Positions 53,797 through 62,753 of a stretch of 64,000 nucleotides of DNA are shown here, piece after piece (position 1 is the first letter of the stretch; each line of letters begins with the position of its first letter). Source of the stretch: Alphaproteobacteria bacterium (GTDB lineage Bacteria; Pseudomonadota; Alphaproteobacteria; Rhizobiales; Beijerinckiaceae). The notes below the pieces were generated by a model. That model searched no databases. It worked only from the letters and a program-made list of their open reading frames with translations, and was not told where the DNA came from. The stretch lies in contig JAJPHH010000139.1 in NCBI GenBank assembly GCA_021325385.1, positions 47,221 to 111,220 on the forward strand, given 5' to 3'. The translations under genes were made by a program, and so were the position numbers.

Positions 53797-54912
53797 TCAG
53801 CGCTTCGTCTGGTCTTTGCGTTTGCCCTCCATCAGCGCTTGGAGCAGCGGAGCGCGCCATTTCTGCGCAACCGGATCATAGGCGCCGAAACCCGAACAAA
53901 ACTCCCAATAGGCGAAGCTGAAGCCGCGCTTTTCGGCCGCCTCGGCGACGGCGCGCGTCCAATTCGCTCGCGAATCCATATCCGCCGCTTCAAACGCGCC
54001 GAACTCGCCGAGATAAAGCGGGCGCGCGTTGCGCGCCGCCCAAGCGGCGGCTTTGTCGAAATCCCGGTCGATGACCGCTTGTTCTTCCGGCGCGCCCGTC
54101 CAGGTCGTTCCTTTCCACTTGTCGCTGCCCGGCACCCAGCCGGCGGCTTGATGGGTGAATTTGAGCGGAACGTAGTAGTGAAACGTGACGACGATGCGCC
54201 GGTCGTCCGGCGGCAGAACGAGTTTGTCGAGATGATCGAGGCTGTTCCAGAAAGCAGGTCCGACGACCACGATGCGCTTTGGATCTTTGGCCCGCACCGT
54301 CCGCAGAAGCGCCGACATGACGCCTTGCCACTTCTCGTCCGTCAACGCGCCCGAAGGCTCGTTGAGAAGTTCGAAAGAGAGCTTGTCGGGATAGTCGCGG
54401 TAATGCTGAGCGAGTTGCTCCCAGATCGCGACGAGGCGCGGAAAGCCCTGATCGGGCTGGCGCTCCATATCCACGTCATGGTGAACGTCGAGGACAACCG
54501 CCAATCCCTGAGAGAGAGCTTGATTGATCGCCCAGTCCACATTCGCGAAGAATCCGGGCTCGATTCGATAGGGCGGCTGAGCGGCGGCGTGCAGCGACCA
54601 GCTGACGGGAATGCGGACGGAATCGAAGCCGGCTTGACGAATAGTCCGGAAGTATTCGCTCTTCAATCGAACCGCCCAGGTCGCGCCGGTCGGCGCGTCC
54701 AGCGCATTGCCGAGATTGACGCCTCGCCCAAGCTCGCGATTATAGCGGGCCGCCTCGTCCTCCGCAGGCGCGGCGGGAACTGCGGCGAGAAAGGCAAGTG
54801 CGCAAGCCGCCGCGCCAAACCAGCGCACGACGAGGCGAAGGACGCTGGCCGAACAAAGCGCGGCGGCGCGATCGGCGCGCTGAAATCGTGCGCAGACTTG
54901 AGCAAAGCGCAT
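53797..54912 (-). CDS. Secreted GH5-family glycanase (endoglucanase type)
   Basis: A 371-aa glycoside hydrolase with an N-terminal hydrophobic export segment ending near residue 50 (AFLAAVPAAPAED). GH5 features are GVNLGNALDAPTG, DSVRIPVSWSLH, VVLDVHHDVDMER, the acid/base Glu in SFELLNEPSG and the nucleophile Glu in LYLGEFGAFE. In polymer clusters such enzymes trim or release glucan-like chains in the periplasm. It lies 17 nt after the polymerase gene. The long frame reading into the polymerase gene is a shadow. Confidence 0.9.
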   Translation of the reverse strand: MRFAQVCARFQRADRAAALCSASVLRLVVRWFGAAACALAFLAAVPAAPAEDEAARYNRELGRGVNLGNALDAPTGATWAVRLKSEYFRTIRQAGFDSVRIPVSWSLHAAAQPPYRIEPGFFANVDWAINQALSQGLAVVLDVHHDVDMERQPDQGFPRLVAIWEQLAQHYRDYPDKLSFELLNEPSGALTDEKWQGVMSALLRTVRAKDPKRIVVVGPAFWNSLDHLDKLVLPPDDRRIVVTFHYYVPLKFTHQAAGWVPGSDKWKGTTWTGAPEEQAVIDRDFDKAAAWAARNARPLYLGEFGAFEAADMDSRANWTRAVAEAAEKRGFSFAYWEFCSGFGAYDPVAQKWRAPLLQALMEGKRKDQTKR

Positions 54913-54929
54913 TGGTCGTCTTCCTTCTC

Positions 54930-56243
54930 TTATCGTCGCTCGACCTGCGTCTGAATGTCGCGGCCGCCAACGCGGCGCAGCGCGACCGCGACGATGTTCT
55001 GCGGCGCTGGCGGGGCGAGATAGGCCCAAGCCATGCAGAATATGATCGTCGGCGTCTGGAACTGCCAAAAAAGGTCGACCTCGATCGGCGAACGCAGCAA
55101 GAGGAGCGTGAAGACATAAATCGCGAACATCTTCTCGGGCGACATCGGCCACAGCACGACCGCCCATCCCATCCGCGCGACGAACGCGACAAGAGTGAGG
55201 AGGAAGATCGACAATCCGACGAAACCAAGATCGACCGCCACTTCGAGATACGTATTGTGAAAGTGATAGCCGGTCTTGTTCGTCACATAGGATATTTTCC
55301 ACAACTCCTCGGCGCCCCAACTGCCGACTTGCCAATAAGCCTGGTAGCCGACGCCCAAGATCGGATGGCTCGCAATCGACGTCTTCGCCGCGTCCCAAAG
55401 CTCCGTGCGCCCCGTCAGAGTCGTATCTTTGCCGACCGAGTTCAAAAGCGTCGAAAAATCGCCAACGTCGAACCAAAAGACGACCAAGAGGCCGATGAAA
55501 AGTCCAAACAGAGTTATGCCGCCGAGGCGAGCGAGCGGGGGCAGCCGGCATAGTCCGAGAATGGCGCAAATTCCGGCCGCGGTCGCCACGGAACAAATCA
55601 ACGCCCCCGTGGACGCCGATTGGATAAGCAGCGCCGGCGCAGCGGCCATCGCGACGAAGCCGGCAAACCGAAAGATGCGCGGCTGCAGCCGATCCAGGAG
55701 CACCGCCCATCCGGTCGGCGCGAGAACGGCCACCGACAGGCCGAAATAATTCTTGCTGCCGAACAAGCCGACATTGGTCCCACGCATGATGTTAGTCGCT
55801 GCGCTGACGGCGACGACGATGGCCGAGGACACGAGAAGCGCCGACAGCAATGTCCGGGGCCTGACGCACGACGCTCCGATGATCGCAATGATGGTTGTGA
55901 GAAGATACTCCGCCCCGGACTTCAACGTCGTCGATTGATAGCCCGACCATGTCGCGGAAAACAAAGCGAATGTCGGCAGCGCCAGGAGCGGCCAATTCGT
56001 CAGGAGGCTTTGAAGGACCGCTTGCGGGCGCGTCGCCACGATGAAGATCCAGGGCAGTATGAAGGCGCCGACGACAAGCGTCGACGCGCCGCCGAAACCC
56101 AGGGACATCGCCCACTGGACGATGAGCAGCATCGTCAGCGAAACAAAACAAGCCAGCCAATCGGCTTGCTCCCGCATCGACAGACCTGCGCTCGAAATGC
56201 GCGCGGGCGCGCGCGATTCGATGAGAGGCGCAGCGCTTCTCAA
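54930..56243 (-). CDS. Wzy/O-antigen-ligase-like polysaccharide polymerase
   Basis: A 437-aa integral membrane protein with about eleven helices. The periplasmic loop has LTGRTELWDAAKTSIASHPI followed by LGVGYQAYW, and HFHNTYLEVAVDLGFVGLSI, the pattern of the O-antigen ligase/polymerase family (Wzy_C). In this setting, next to wzc and wza, it most likely polymerises lipid-linked repeat units in the periplasm. It is 3 nt from the GT2 gene before it and 17 nt from the glycanase gene after it. Confidence 0.87.
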   Translation of the reverse strand: MRSAAPLIESRAPARISSAGLSMREQADWLACFVSLTMLLIVQWAMSLGFGGASTLVVGAFILPWIFIVATRPQAVLQSLLTNWPLLALPTFALFSATWSGYQSTTLKSGAEYLLTTIIAIIGASCVRPRTLLSALLVSSAIVVAVSAATNIMRGTNVGLFGSKNYFGLSVAVLAPTGWAVLLDRLQPRIFRFAGFVAMAAAPALLIQSASTGALICSVATAAGICAILGLCRLPPLARLGGITLFGLFIGLLVVFWFDVGDFSTLLNSVGKDTTLTGRTELWDAAKTSIASHPILGVGYQAYWQVGSWGAEELWKISYVTNKTGYHFHNTYLEVAVDLGFVGLSIFLLTLVAFVARMGWAVVLWPMSPEKMFAIYVFTLLLLRSPIEVDLFWQFQTPTIIFCMAWAYLAPPAPQNIVAVALRRVGGRDIQTQVERR

Positions 56244-56246
56244 GGC

Positions 56247-57266
56247 CTACTCCGTCGGCGCGCGGAAGGGCCGCCGTCCCGCGCCAAGACGAGGACGACT
56301 CCGCGATTCCGACGCTATTGGAAGCCGTCGAGCGCCTTCAGCGAGCAATTGGCGGAACAGAAATGCCGCCGCCATGGGCGGCGCGAAGAATGGCGAAAGG
56401 AATTGCGCCGGGCTGCGCAATTTGTATCCGTCGATCACTGAAAGCCACCTCACTCTGGCGTCGACGCCGATGTAATGGGACGCCAGCGCGCGCCGGTCGG
56501 CGCGGGAGAGGCCAGGCAGTGCAGCGAGCGTGCGGTCGACATCGCGCAAGCGCTCGAGGTCCTTTCTCGAATGTGCGCCGCTCAGGGAATCGGCCCGCAG
56601 CGCTGCGGCGTAGCCGCAGTTCGGCGATACGACGAACCGCGCGCCGATGGCGAGGGCTTGCGCATAGAGCGCGTAATCCTCGCCGAGACGCAAATTCTCG
56701 TCATACGTGAGCGCATGCCGGTCGAGGAAGGAGCGCCGGATCAGCGGCTTCAAAAAGCCGAGCTCGCGGCGGCGCGCCCCGCCCAAGTTCGTATTGCCCC
56801 GGACGAAGTCGCCGAAATTGAGTCGCCGCGGCTCAACAAGGTCAAGAAGCCTCGATCGTCCGTTCGCTTCGCCGATCTGCGACTCGTCGATAAGTAAGAT
56901 ATTGTCGGCGATGAAATCGGCCTCGTCGGCGAAAGCGAGCAACGTCTCGATCCGCCCGGGCAGAAAGAAATCGTCGCCGTCCAGAATCGCGACCCAAGGC
57001 GCCGACGACATGGCGAGCGCCTGATTGCGCGCCGCCGAGGGGCCTCGGTTTTCGGGCAAGATGCGAACCACGACCCGATCGCTCGAAGAGCCGGCCTCCA
57101 TCGCCCGCGCTGCCGTGTCGTCCGTCGAGCAATCGTCGATCACGAAGACCGTTCGCACCTCCGACTGGCGCAGGGCCGACAGGACCGCGCGTTCGATCGT
57201 GTCCGCCCTGTTCCAGGCTGCGATCACCACGTCGACCGAGCCAGCGCCTTCGACGATTGCGGCCAT
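56247..57266 (-). CDS. Glycosyltransferase, GT2 family
   Basis: A 339-aa GT2 enzyme with VDVVIAAWNRADTIERAVLS, VFVIDDCSTDDTAARAME, GPSAARNQALAMSSAPWVAI and LDGDDFFLPGRI. It is similar in layout to the first half of the tandem GT2 protein of this cluster (GFLKPLIRRSFLDRHALTYD here, GYLKPIFRASSFSREALRYN there), which suggests duplication within the cluster. Gaps to wzc and the polymerase gene are 2 and 3 nt. Confidence 0.88.
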   Translation of the reverse strand: MAAIVEGAGSVDVVIAAWNRADTIERAVLSALRQSEVRTVFVIDDCSTDDTAARAMEAGSSSDRVVVRILPENRGPSAARNQALAMSSAPWVAILDGDDFFLPGRIETLLAFADEADFIADNILLIDESQIGEANGRSRLLDLVEPRRLNFGDFVRGNTNLGGARRRELGFLKPLIRRSFLDRHALTYDENLRLGEDYALYAQALAIGARFVVSPNCGYAAALRADSLSGAHSRKDLERLRDVDRTLAALPGLSRADRRALASHYIGVDARVRWLSVIDGYKLRSPAQFLSPFFAPPMAAAFLFRQLLAEGARRLPIASESRSRPRLGAGRRPFRAPTE

Positions 57267-57268
57267 GG

Positions 57269-59596
57269 TCAGGCTCTATAGCCGTATCGCGCGCCGTTTC
57301 GACTGCTGTAATAGCTTTCGTGACAAGTTTCGTAGCGCGCGAAAGCCTTCATATCGACCTTGTTCAGCACGACGCCGAGGAGATTGGCGTGAACGTCGCG
57401 CGCCCGGCCGAGCGCGTGCTCGACGACTTCGACGCCGGTGCGTCCCCATTCGACGACCAAGATGAAAGTATCGACAAATCGAGTCGCGACGCGGGCGTCG
57501 ACGATCGGAGCGAGGGGCGAGAGATCGACGATGATGTAATCGTACGTCTCGCGCAGTTGGTCAAAAAGCTTTCGCGTCTCCTCGCAGCCTAAGAAATCGC
57601 TGCTGTCCGGCAGGTGGCTCGGCGCCGCAGCCGGCAGGAACGAGAGATTGCTCGTCGTCTCCGTCCATACAGCGTCGGCGACGGCGACCCTGCCGAAAGC
57701 CGCGTCGAGCACGCCGCAAGCGGCGGTCGGCGCCAATCGGCGCGACAAGGAGGAATTGCGCAGATCGCAATCGACGAGCACCGCGCGTCCGCCGCTCAGC
57801 GCCATGGTTTGCGCGAGCGCCATGGCGACGGTCGACTTGCCTTCGTTCGGCAGCGAAGAGGTGACGGCGATAACCTTGCTGGCCCGCTCCTCGCGGCGCA
57901 AATCGACGGCGACCTTCAGGGCGCGGATCGTTTCGGCGAAACGCGAAGAATAGGCCGAATCCGCGGCATTCGTCAGGAGAGTAGCGTCGCCCAAAATGAT
58001 GCGGGCGCCTGCGGGGTCTTCGGGCTGGCGCACCCACCGCGCCCGATCGGCGGCGCCGCGGCTCAGAGGCAACACGCCGATGCATTCGGTCTGCAGGCGA
58101 TTCTCGACCTGAAGGGTCGTGCGAACGGCGCAGTCGGAAATTTCACGCAGCATTCCGGCGCCCGCGCCGAAAATCAGTCCGGCCATCGTCGCCATGCCAA
58201 GGACGAGCAATGGCTTCGGCGAGCTCTTCTGCAATGGGCGCGTCGCCTGGGTGATTAGCCGCGCGTCGGTGACCGGGAAGGATTGCTGCTGGACCGATTC
58301 GGTATAGTGCTGCAGAAAATTGTCATAGAGCGAACGATAAGTCGCCGCGCTGCTCTCCAGGTTATGGAGAGTCACCTGCGCTTCGTTCATCACATGAGAA
58401 TTGCTGACGAGGTCGTCGAGGGATTTTTGCACCGACTCTTCGCGCGCCTTGGCGATCTCATACTCGCTCTTGTAGGTCTCGGCGATGCGTTGCAATTCAT
58501 CGTATATGGCGTTGCGAAGCTCCTGCATCTGGTTGCGCACGTTGACGACCGCCTGATGCTGCGCGCCATATCGCCTCGCCCAATCCGCCTGCTTGGCGCC
58601 GAGATCCAAATATTGTTGGCGCAGCTTGGTGATCACTTCGTCATGCAGAGAATCGGTGACGGTCGCGGTGTCGGCGCTGGCCAAATCGTTGTCGTGATTG
58701 CTGAGAATCTGCTCGACGCGGTCCAGGCGCGCCTTGGCTTCCGCCGTATTCGAGCGAGCCGCGACCAGCGAGTTGTTGAGCTCGGTGATCTGCTGCTGGT
58801 TGAGGAGCTGCCCGCCGGCGCCCGTATCGACGATATTATGCTTGGCTCGATAATCGACGGCCGCGCGCTCGGCGTTGGAGGCTTGCTCGCGCAGCTCGTT
58901 GAGCCGGCCCTGGAGCCAATCGGCGGCGCGCCGCGTGCTGTCGTATTTCGCGTTCAGCGTCTCGGCGACATAGGCGTCGGCGACAGCGTTGGCGACTTGC
59001 GCGGCGCGGTCGGGATTGAGGGATTGGAAATCGATCTCGATGGCGTAGGTCAGCCCCGTTCGTCGCACCGAGAGGCGGCTCTCGAGAACCCAAAGAGCGG
59101 TGCGGATGCGCCGGAAATCGGCGGAAGGTTGCGGCCCGCCCGGAGCGCCGCCGCCGGAAGGAATGAGGCGCGTGGCCAAGTCGGTGATCCAACCGATCAA
59201 GCCGGGACTGGGCGAAATGAATTCCGGATCAGAGTCGAGATGCAGGTCGCGGATGACCGACAGGCCGATATTTTCCGATTTCAACACTTCGATCTGCGTA
59301 TCGGCCGTCGAAGAATCGATCGGCAGATCGCCGAGGGGCGATTGCTGCGGCTCGAAAACTTGCGTCTTATGCGTATCGATCAGCAGAACGGCGCGGCCGG
59401 TATATTTTGGCGATGTGAAGGCGATATAAAGGCCGGCAAGGGCCAGGGTCAGCGCCGTCGCGGCAAGAATGATTGGATATCGCCGTCTTAAAAATCCGAT
59501 TGTCGCTGCATAAAGTTCGGATGACGAGACGCTCCCCGGCGCAGGCGAGACGGACTCCGAAAGGAACATCGACCTGTCTGCTTGCAGCATTCTCAA
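57269..59596 (-). CDS. wzc: Polysaccharide co-polymerase tyrosine autokinase (Wzc/ExoP)
   Basis: A 775-aa inner-membrane protein. A Wzz-type domain starts near residue 28, with the first membrane helix at about 41-62, a long periplasmic coiled-coil region (about 170-440, rich in Q, A and E), and a second helix near 460-480. The cytoplasmic BY-kinase has Walker A LPNEGKST (582-589), Walker A' AVLVDCDLRN and YIIVDLSPLAPIVDAR. The tail after residue 750 carries a tyrosine cluster (YETCHESYYSSRNGARYGYR), the usual autophosphorylation site. It controls chain length and export together with Wza. Confidence 0.94.
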   Translation of the reverse strand: MRMLQADRSMFLSESVSPAPGSVSSSELYAATIGFLRRRYPIILAATALTLALAGLYIAFTSPKYTGRAVLLIDTHKTQVFEPQQSPLGDLPIDSSTADTQIEVLKSENIGLSVIRDLHLDSDPEFISPSPGLIGWITDLATRLIPSGGGAPGGPQPSADFRRIRTALWVLESRLSVRRTGLTYAIEIDFQSLNPDRAAQVANAVADAYVAETLNAKYDSTRRAADWLQGRLNELREQASNAERAAVDYRAKHNIVDTGAGGQLLNQQQITELNNSLVAARSNTAEAKARLDRVEQILSNHDNDLASADTATVTDSLHDEVITKLRQQYLDLGAKQADWARRYGAQHQAVVNVRNQMQELRNAIYDELQRIAETYKSEYEIAKAREESVQKSLDDLVSNSHVMNEAQVTLHNLESSAATYRSLYDNFLQHYTESVQQQSFPVTDARLITQATRPLQKSSPKPLLVLGMATMAGLIFGAGAGMLREISDCAVRTTLQVENRLQTECIGVLPLSRGAADRARWVRQPEDPAGARIILGDATLLTNAADSAYSSRFAETIRALKVAVDLRREERASKVIAVTSSLPNEGKSTVAMALAQTMALSGGRAVLVDCDLRNSSLSRRLAPTAACGVLDAAFGRVAVADAVWTETTSNLSFLPAAAPSHLPDSSDFLGCEETRKLFDQLRETYDYIIVDLSPLAPIVDARVATRFVDTFILVVEWGRTGVEVVEHALGRARDVHANLLGVVLNKVDMKAFARYETCHESYYSSRNGARYGYRA

Positions 59597-59692
59597 CTCT
59601 CTGCGTTTCCGACGATGAACGTCGTCTCTAACGAGATGCGAGCGATCGAACTCCCCTCATTTTCTTGGCGACAACGCCGTTGCTTCTTTTCG

Positions 59693-59709
59693 TTATGTTA
59701 ATAACATAA
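59693..59709. promoter_or_regulatory. TTATGTTA-a-TAACATAA inverted repeat before wzc
   Basis: ttatgtta (59693-59700) and taacataa (59702-59709) are exact reverse complements with a 1-nt spacer, about 100 nt before the wzc start. It is a compact copy of the cluster-wide motif and indicates a separate promoter for wzc and the genes after it. Confidence 0.65.
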
Positions 59710-59764
59710 TGAATACCGCGACGCAACATACGGGGTGCGCGAAGGCTCCGAGATATCTCATTTG

Positions 59765-60925
59765 CTAAAGATTGGCGGCCGCGGCCGTGCTTGCGCCGTA
59801 ATCGGCGGTGAGCGCCGCGGCCTCCAGAAGCGCGAGGAATTTCGACAGCTCGACCGACGGCGCGTTCGCGGCGAAGACGATATCCTTGTCGTGCATTTGC
59901 ATCTTGGTGGCGAGAAAATAGCCGGCGGGATCGCGAAAACTGACGTTATAAATGACCGGAACGGACGGGCCGGAGAATTTGGCCACGTCGACGCCGAGCT
60001 TGGCGGCGACCTCGCGCGGCTCGCGGCGGTAGAGATACACGGAGGCGGGATCCGCCTGAATGTCCAGAAGCCCCCCAGCTTTGGCGACGGCTTCGGCTAG
60101 GGTAATCCGCCAATTGTCGAAGTTGAATTGGCCCTGCTGGCCGGCGGCGCCGAATGCCAGGAACGTCTGCGGCTGCTTGAAGACATAGATGGTATCGTTC
60201 GGCCAGACCCATATATTGTTGGAGGGCGCGAAGATCAGAGCGCCGAACGGGACAGCCGCGCGGCGGCCCCTGCGCTCCAAGACGACCCAGTTGTCATAGC
60301 CCTGATCCTTGATGCCGCCGGCCCGCGTGATCGCGTCGAGAATGTGCTCGCCCGCCGGCTGCGCCGGGAAACGGTTCGGCGTGTTGACTTGGCCGAGAAC
60401 GCTGATGAGCGATGTGTTCTGCGTCGCCAGGGCGACGACCGCTTGCGGATCGATTGCGCGGTTTTTGATCGCCCCGACGATCTCTTTCTGGACCTCCGTC
60501 GGCGTCTTTCCGGCCGCGCGCACGACGCCCGCGTAAGGCACCGAAATGTTTCCGGACGTGTCCACCGGTTGATTGGGCAAGGTGACGAAGTTGCCGGGGC
60601 GGACGCCGGCTTCCAGCGGAATGAAAAGCCCGCCGGCGCTCGCCTCGAAAATCGTCACGCTGACGACGTCGCCGACGCCGAATTTGATCTCCGGCGGCGG
60701 ACGCCGGTCGCCAAAGGCGTCGACAATTGCTTCTTGGCCGTGTTCGCTGGCGATTTTCACCGTATCCGGCGTCAACTTGACGAGGCCATAGGGCAAATTG
60801 CCGGAGGCTTTCGAATCGATATCGGCGCTCGACGGACCTGCGGCGGGAAAGAAAGAGTTGCACCCGCCGAGAACAAGCAGCGCAACGCACGCGAATAGAG
60901 TCACAATCGCTTTGTTACGACGCAC
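59765..60925 (-). CDS. wza: Outer-membrane polysaccharide export lipoprotein (Wza type)
   Basis: A 386-aa protein with a lipoprotein signal (LLVLGGCNSF, lipidated Cys at residue 22). Poly_export motifs are VGDVVSVTIFEASAGGLFIP and GNISVPYAGVVRAAGKTPTE, and SLBB-type repeats include ISVLGQVNTPNRFPAQPAGE with ITRAGGIKDQGYDNW. It forms the outer-membrane channel for the polymer. It is followed by a 168-nt gap to wzc with its own motif copy. Confidence 0.93.
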   Translation of the reverse strand: MRRNKAIVTLFACVALLVLGGCNSFFPAAGPSSADIDSKASGNLPYGLVKLTPDTVKIASEHGQEAIVDAFGDRRPPPEIKFGVGDVVSVTIFEASAGGLFIPLEAGVRPGNFVTLPNQPVDTSGNISVPYAGVVRAAGKTPTEVQKEIVGAIKNRAIDPQAVVALATQNTSLISVLGQVNTPNRFPAQPAGEHILDAITRAGGIKDQGYDNWVVLERRGRRAAVPFGALIFAPSNNIWVWPNDTIYVFKQPQTFLAFGAAGQQGQFNFDNWRITLAEAVAKAGGLLDIQADPASVYLYRREPREVAAKLGVDVAKFSGPSVPVIYNVSFRDPAGYFLATKMQMHDKDIVFAANAPSVELSKFLALLEAAALTADYGASTAAAANL

Positions 60926-60968
60926 GTTTACCCCTCGCTCGGGCGCCGTCGCCGACGCCGTCGCCGCT

Positions 60969-60986
60969 TTGTTAACACATTATGTT
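60969..60986. promoter_or_regulatory. TTGTTAACA / TTATGTT motif before wza
   Basis: ttgttaaca (60969-60977, containing the palindrome tgttaaca) and ttatgtt (60980-60986) lie 44-61 nt before the wza start. The arrangement is less regular than the other sites, so the assignment to the cluster motif is weaker. Confidence 0.45.
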
Positions 60987-61157
60987 CAAGGACGTTGTTT
61001 GTACAGAACGGCGATAGTGCGGCGAAAAGCGACAAAAAGATATTCGCGTTACATCGGAACAAATTACCATTTTATGCGCGTCGTCTAACCTATCCGGATA
61101 AGGGCCACGCCCAACCTGCCGGATTTTGCCGGCAAGCTTTTGAACCCCCAGCGGAAA

Positions 61158-62510
61158 TCATAAAGCGGAGCGCAGGAGCTCGGTCGGCCGGCTGTCAGCC
61201 TCCAGCGGCGGCTTGCCCACTCCCAGATAGCGAAAGCCGTGTTTCCTCAACTCGTCAGCTCGATAGATATTCCGCAGGTCGATCAGCACGGGACGGGCCA
61301 TCGCTTGCTTCAGGCGGCCGAGATCGAGGGCGCGGAATTGCTCCCATTCAGTGACGATCACCAAAGCGTCGGCGTTTTCGGCGCAAGAGTAAGGGCTGTC
61401 GCAGTAAATCACGTCGGGAAGCGCCGCTTTCGCCTGCTCCATGCCGATCGGATCATGAGCCTTCACCTTCCCGCCCATATCTTGCAAGGCCGTGATCAAC
61501 GCAATCGACGGCGCCTCGCGCATATCGTCGGTATTCGGCTTGAAGGTCAGGCCGATCACCCCGATCGTCTTGCCGCGGACCGCGCCGTCAAGCGCCAGGG
61601 CGACTTTCCCGGCCATGGCGCGCTTGCGCTGATCATTGACCGCAACCACGGTCTCCACGATGCGCAGAGGCGCCTGATTGTCTTGGCCGATCTTGACCAG
61701 CGCGACGGTGTCTTTTGGAAAACACGACCCGCCGAAGCCTGGCCCGGCATGCAAGAATTTCGAGCCGATGCGATTGTCGAGACCAACGCCGCGCGCGACT
61801 TCCTGCACGTCCGCGCCGAGCTTTTCACAAAGATCGGCGATCTCATTGATGAAGGTGATTTTCGTCGCCAAAAAAGCGTTGGCGGCGTATTTGATCAATT
61901 CAGCGGCGCGACGACGCGTGCCGAGGATCGGCGCCGCGTTGATGTAAAGCGGCCGGTATAGCTCCGCCATCACTTGGCGCGCCCGCTCGTCCTCGCAGCC
62001 GATGACGATGCGATCGGGATGCTTGAAATCGCGGATCGCCGCGCCTTCGCGCAAAAATTCGGGATTGGAGACGACGGCGACATCGGCGTCGGGGCGCGCT
62101 TCGCGAATGATCCGCTCGACCTCGTCGCCGGTTCCGACCGGCACGGTGGATTTGACGACGACCACCGTGAAGCCGGAAATCCTCGGGGCGATTTCGCGCG
62201 CGACGGCGTAAACATAAGACAGATCGGCGCAGCCGTCGCCGCGGCGGGAGGGCGTGCCGACGGCGATCATGACGACTTCGGCGCGCTTGACCGCGCCGGC
62301 GAGAAAAGTCGAGAAAGAGAGCCGACCCTCGCGCGCATTCGACCGGACGAGCTCCAACAGGCCCGGCTCATAGATCGGCATGTCGCCGCGCTTGAGCGCT
62401 CTGATTTTGCCCACGTCTTTATCGACGCATGTCACCTGATGGCCGAAATCCGCGAAACAGGCGCCCGAGACAAGGCCGACATAGCCGGCGCCGACGACGG
62501 TGATGCGCAT
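61158..62510 (-). CDS. UDP-glucose 6-dehydrogenase
   Basis: A 450-aa NAD-dependent enzyme that oxidises UDP-glucose to UDP-glucuronate. It opens with MRITVVGAGYVGLVSGACFA, followed by VVVVKSTVPVGTGDEVERII, the catalytic Cys in GFGGSCFPKDTVAL, and LTFKPNTDDMREAPSI. I start at 62510; the longer frame adds seven residues before this conserved start. It supplies the substrate of the UDP-glucuronate decarboxylase at the other end of the cluster. Confidence 0.95.
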   Translation of the reverse strand: MRITVVGAGYVGLVSGACFADFGHQVTCVDKDVGKIRALKRGDMPIYEPGLLELVRSNAREGRLSFSTFLAGAVKRAEVVMIAVGTPSRRGDGCADLSYVYAVAREIAPRISGFTVVVVKSTVPVGTGDEVERIIREARPDADVAVVSNPEFLREGAAIRDFKHPDRIVIGCEDERARQVMAELYRPLYINAAPILGTRRRAAELIKYAANAFLATKITFINEIADLCEKLGADVQEVARGVGLDNRIGSKFLHAGPGFGGSCFPKDTVALVKIGQDNQAPLRIVETVVAVNDQRKRAMAGKVALALDGAVRGKTIGVIGLTFKPNTDDMREAPSIALITALQDMGGKVKAHDPIGMEQAKAALPDVIYCDSPYSCAENADALVIVTEWEQFRALDLGRLKQAMARPVLIDLRNIYRADELRKHGFRYLGVGKPPLEADSRPTELLRSAL

Positions 62511-62560
62511 TTGGGTGATGCTCCGCCTCACGCGGCGTCAGACGGACCGACGACTCGCGG

Positions 62561-62588
62561 TTAACATAACATAACATCTAATGTTATG
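62561..62588. promoter_or_regulatory. CATAACAT-cta-ATGTTATG repeat before UDP-glucose dehydrogenase gene
   Basis: cataacat (62570-62577) and atgttatg (62581-62588) are exact reverse complements with a 3-nt spacer, and a further ttaacata (62561-62568) precedes them. The site lies 51-78 nt before the start and marks the right edge of the exopolysaccharide regulon. Confidence 0.65.
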
Positions 62589-62753
62589 CATATCATAGTC
62601 GGCATGGCAAGCGGCCGATCGCGCGCACTGCTTGCCGGCAGATGAATTGGGACTGAACGTCCGCCGGTCGTTAAGCCGAGCCGGGCGACAAAGCTCGCAT
62701 GGCGTCCGGGCGTTGTTGACCTGCTAATCCGGCGCTTGTTCGAAGCCGATCGC

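Noticed and set aside
61113..61140. tgccgg...ccggca hairpin after the UDP-glucose dehydrogenase gene as a terminator
   Set aside because: The stem is only about 6 bp, and on the coding strand no run of T follows it.
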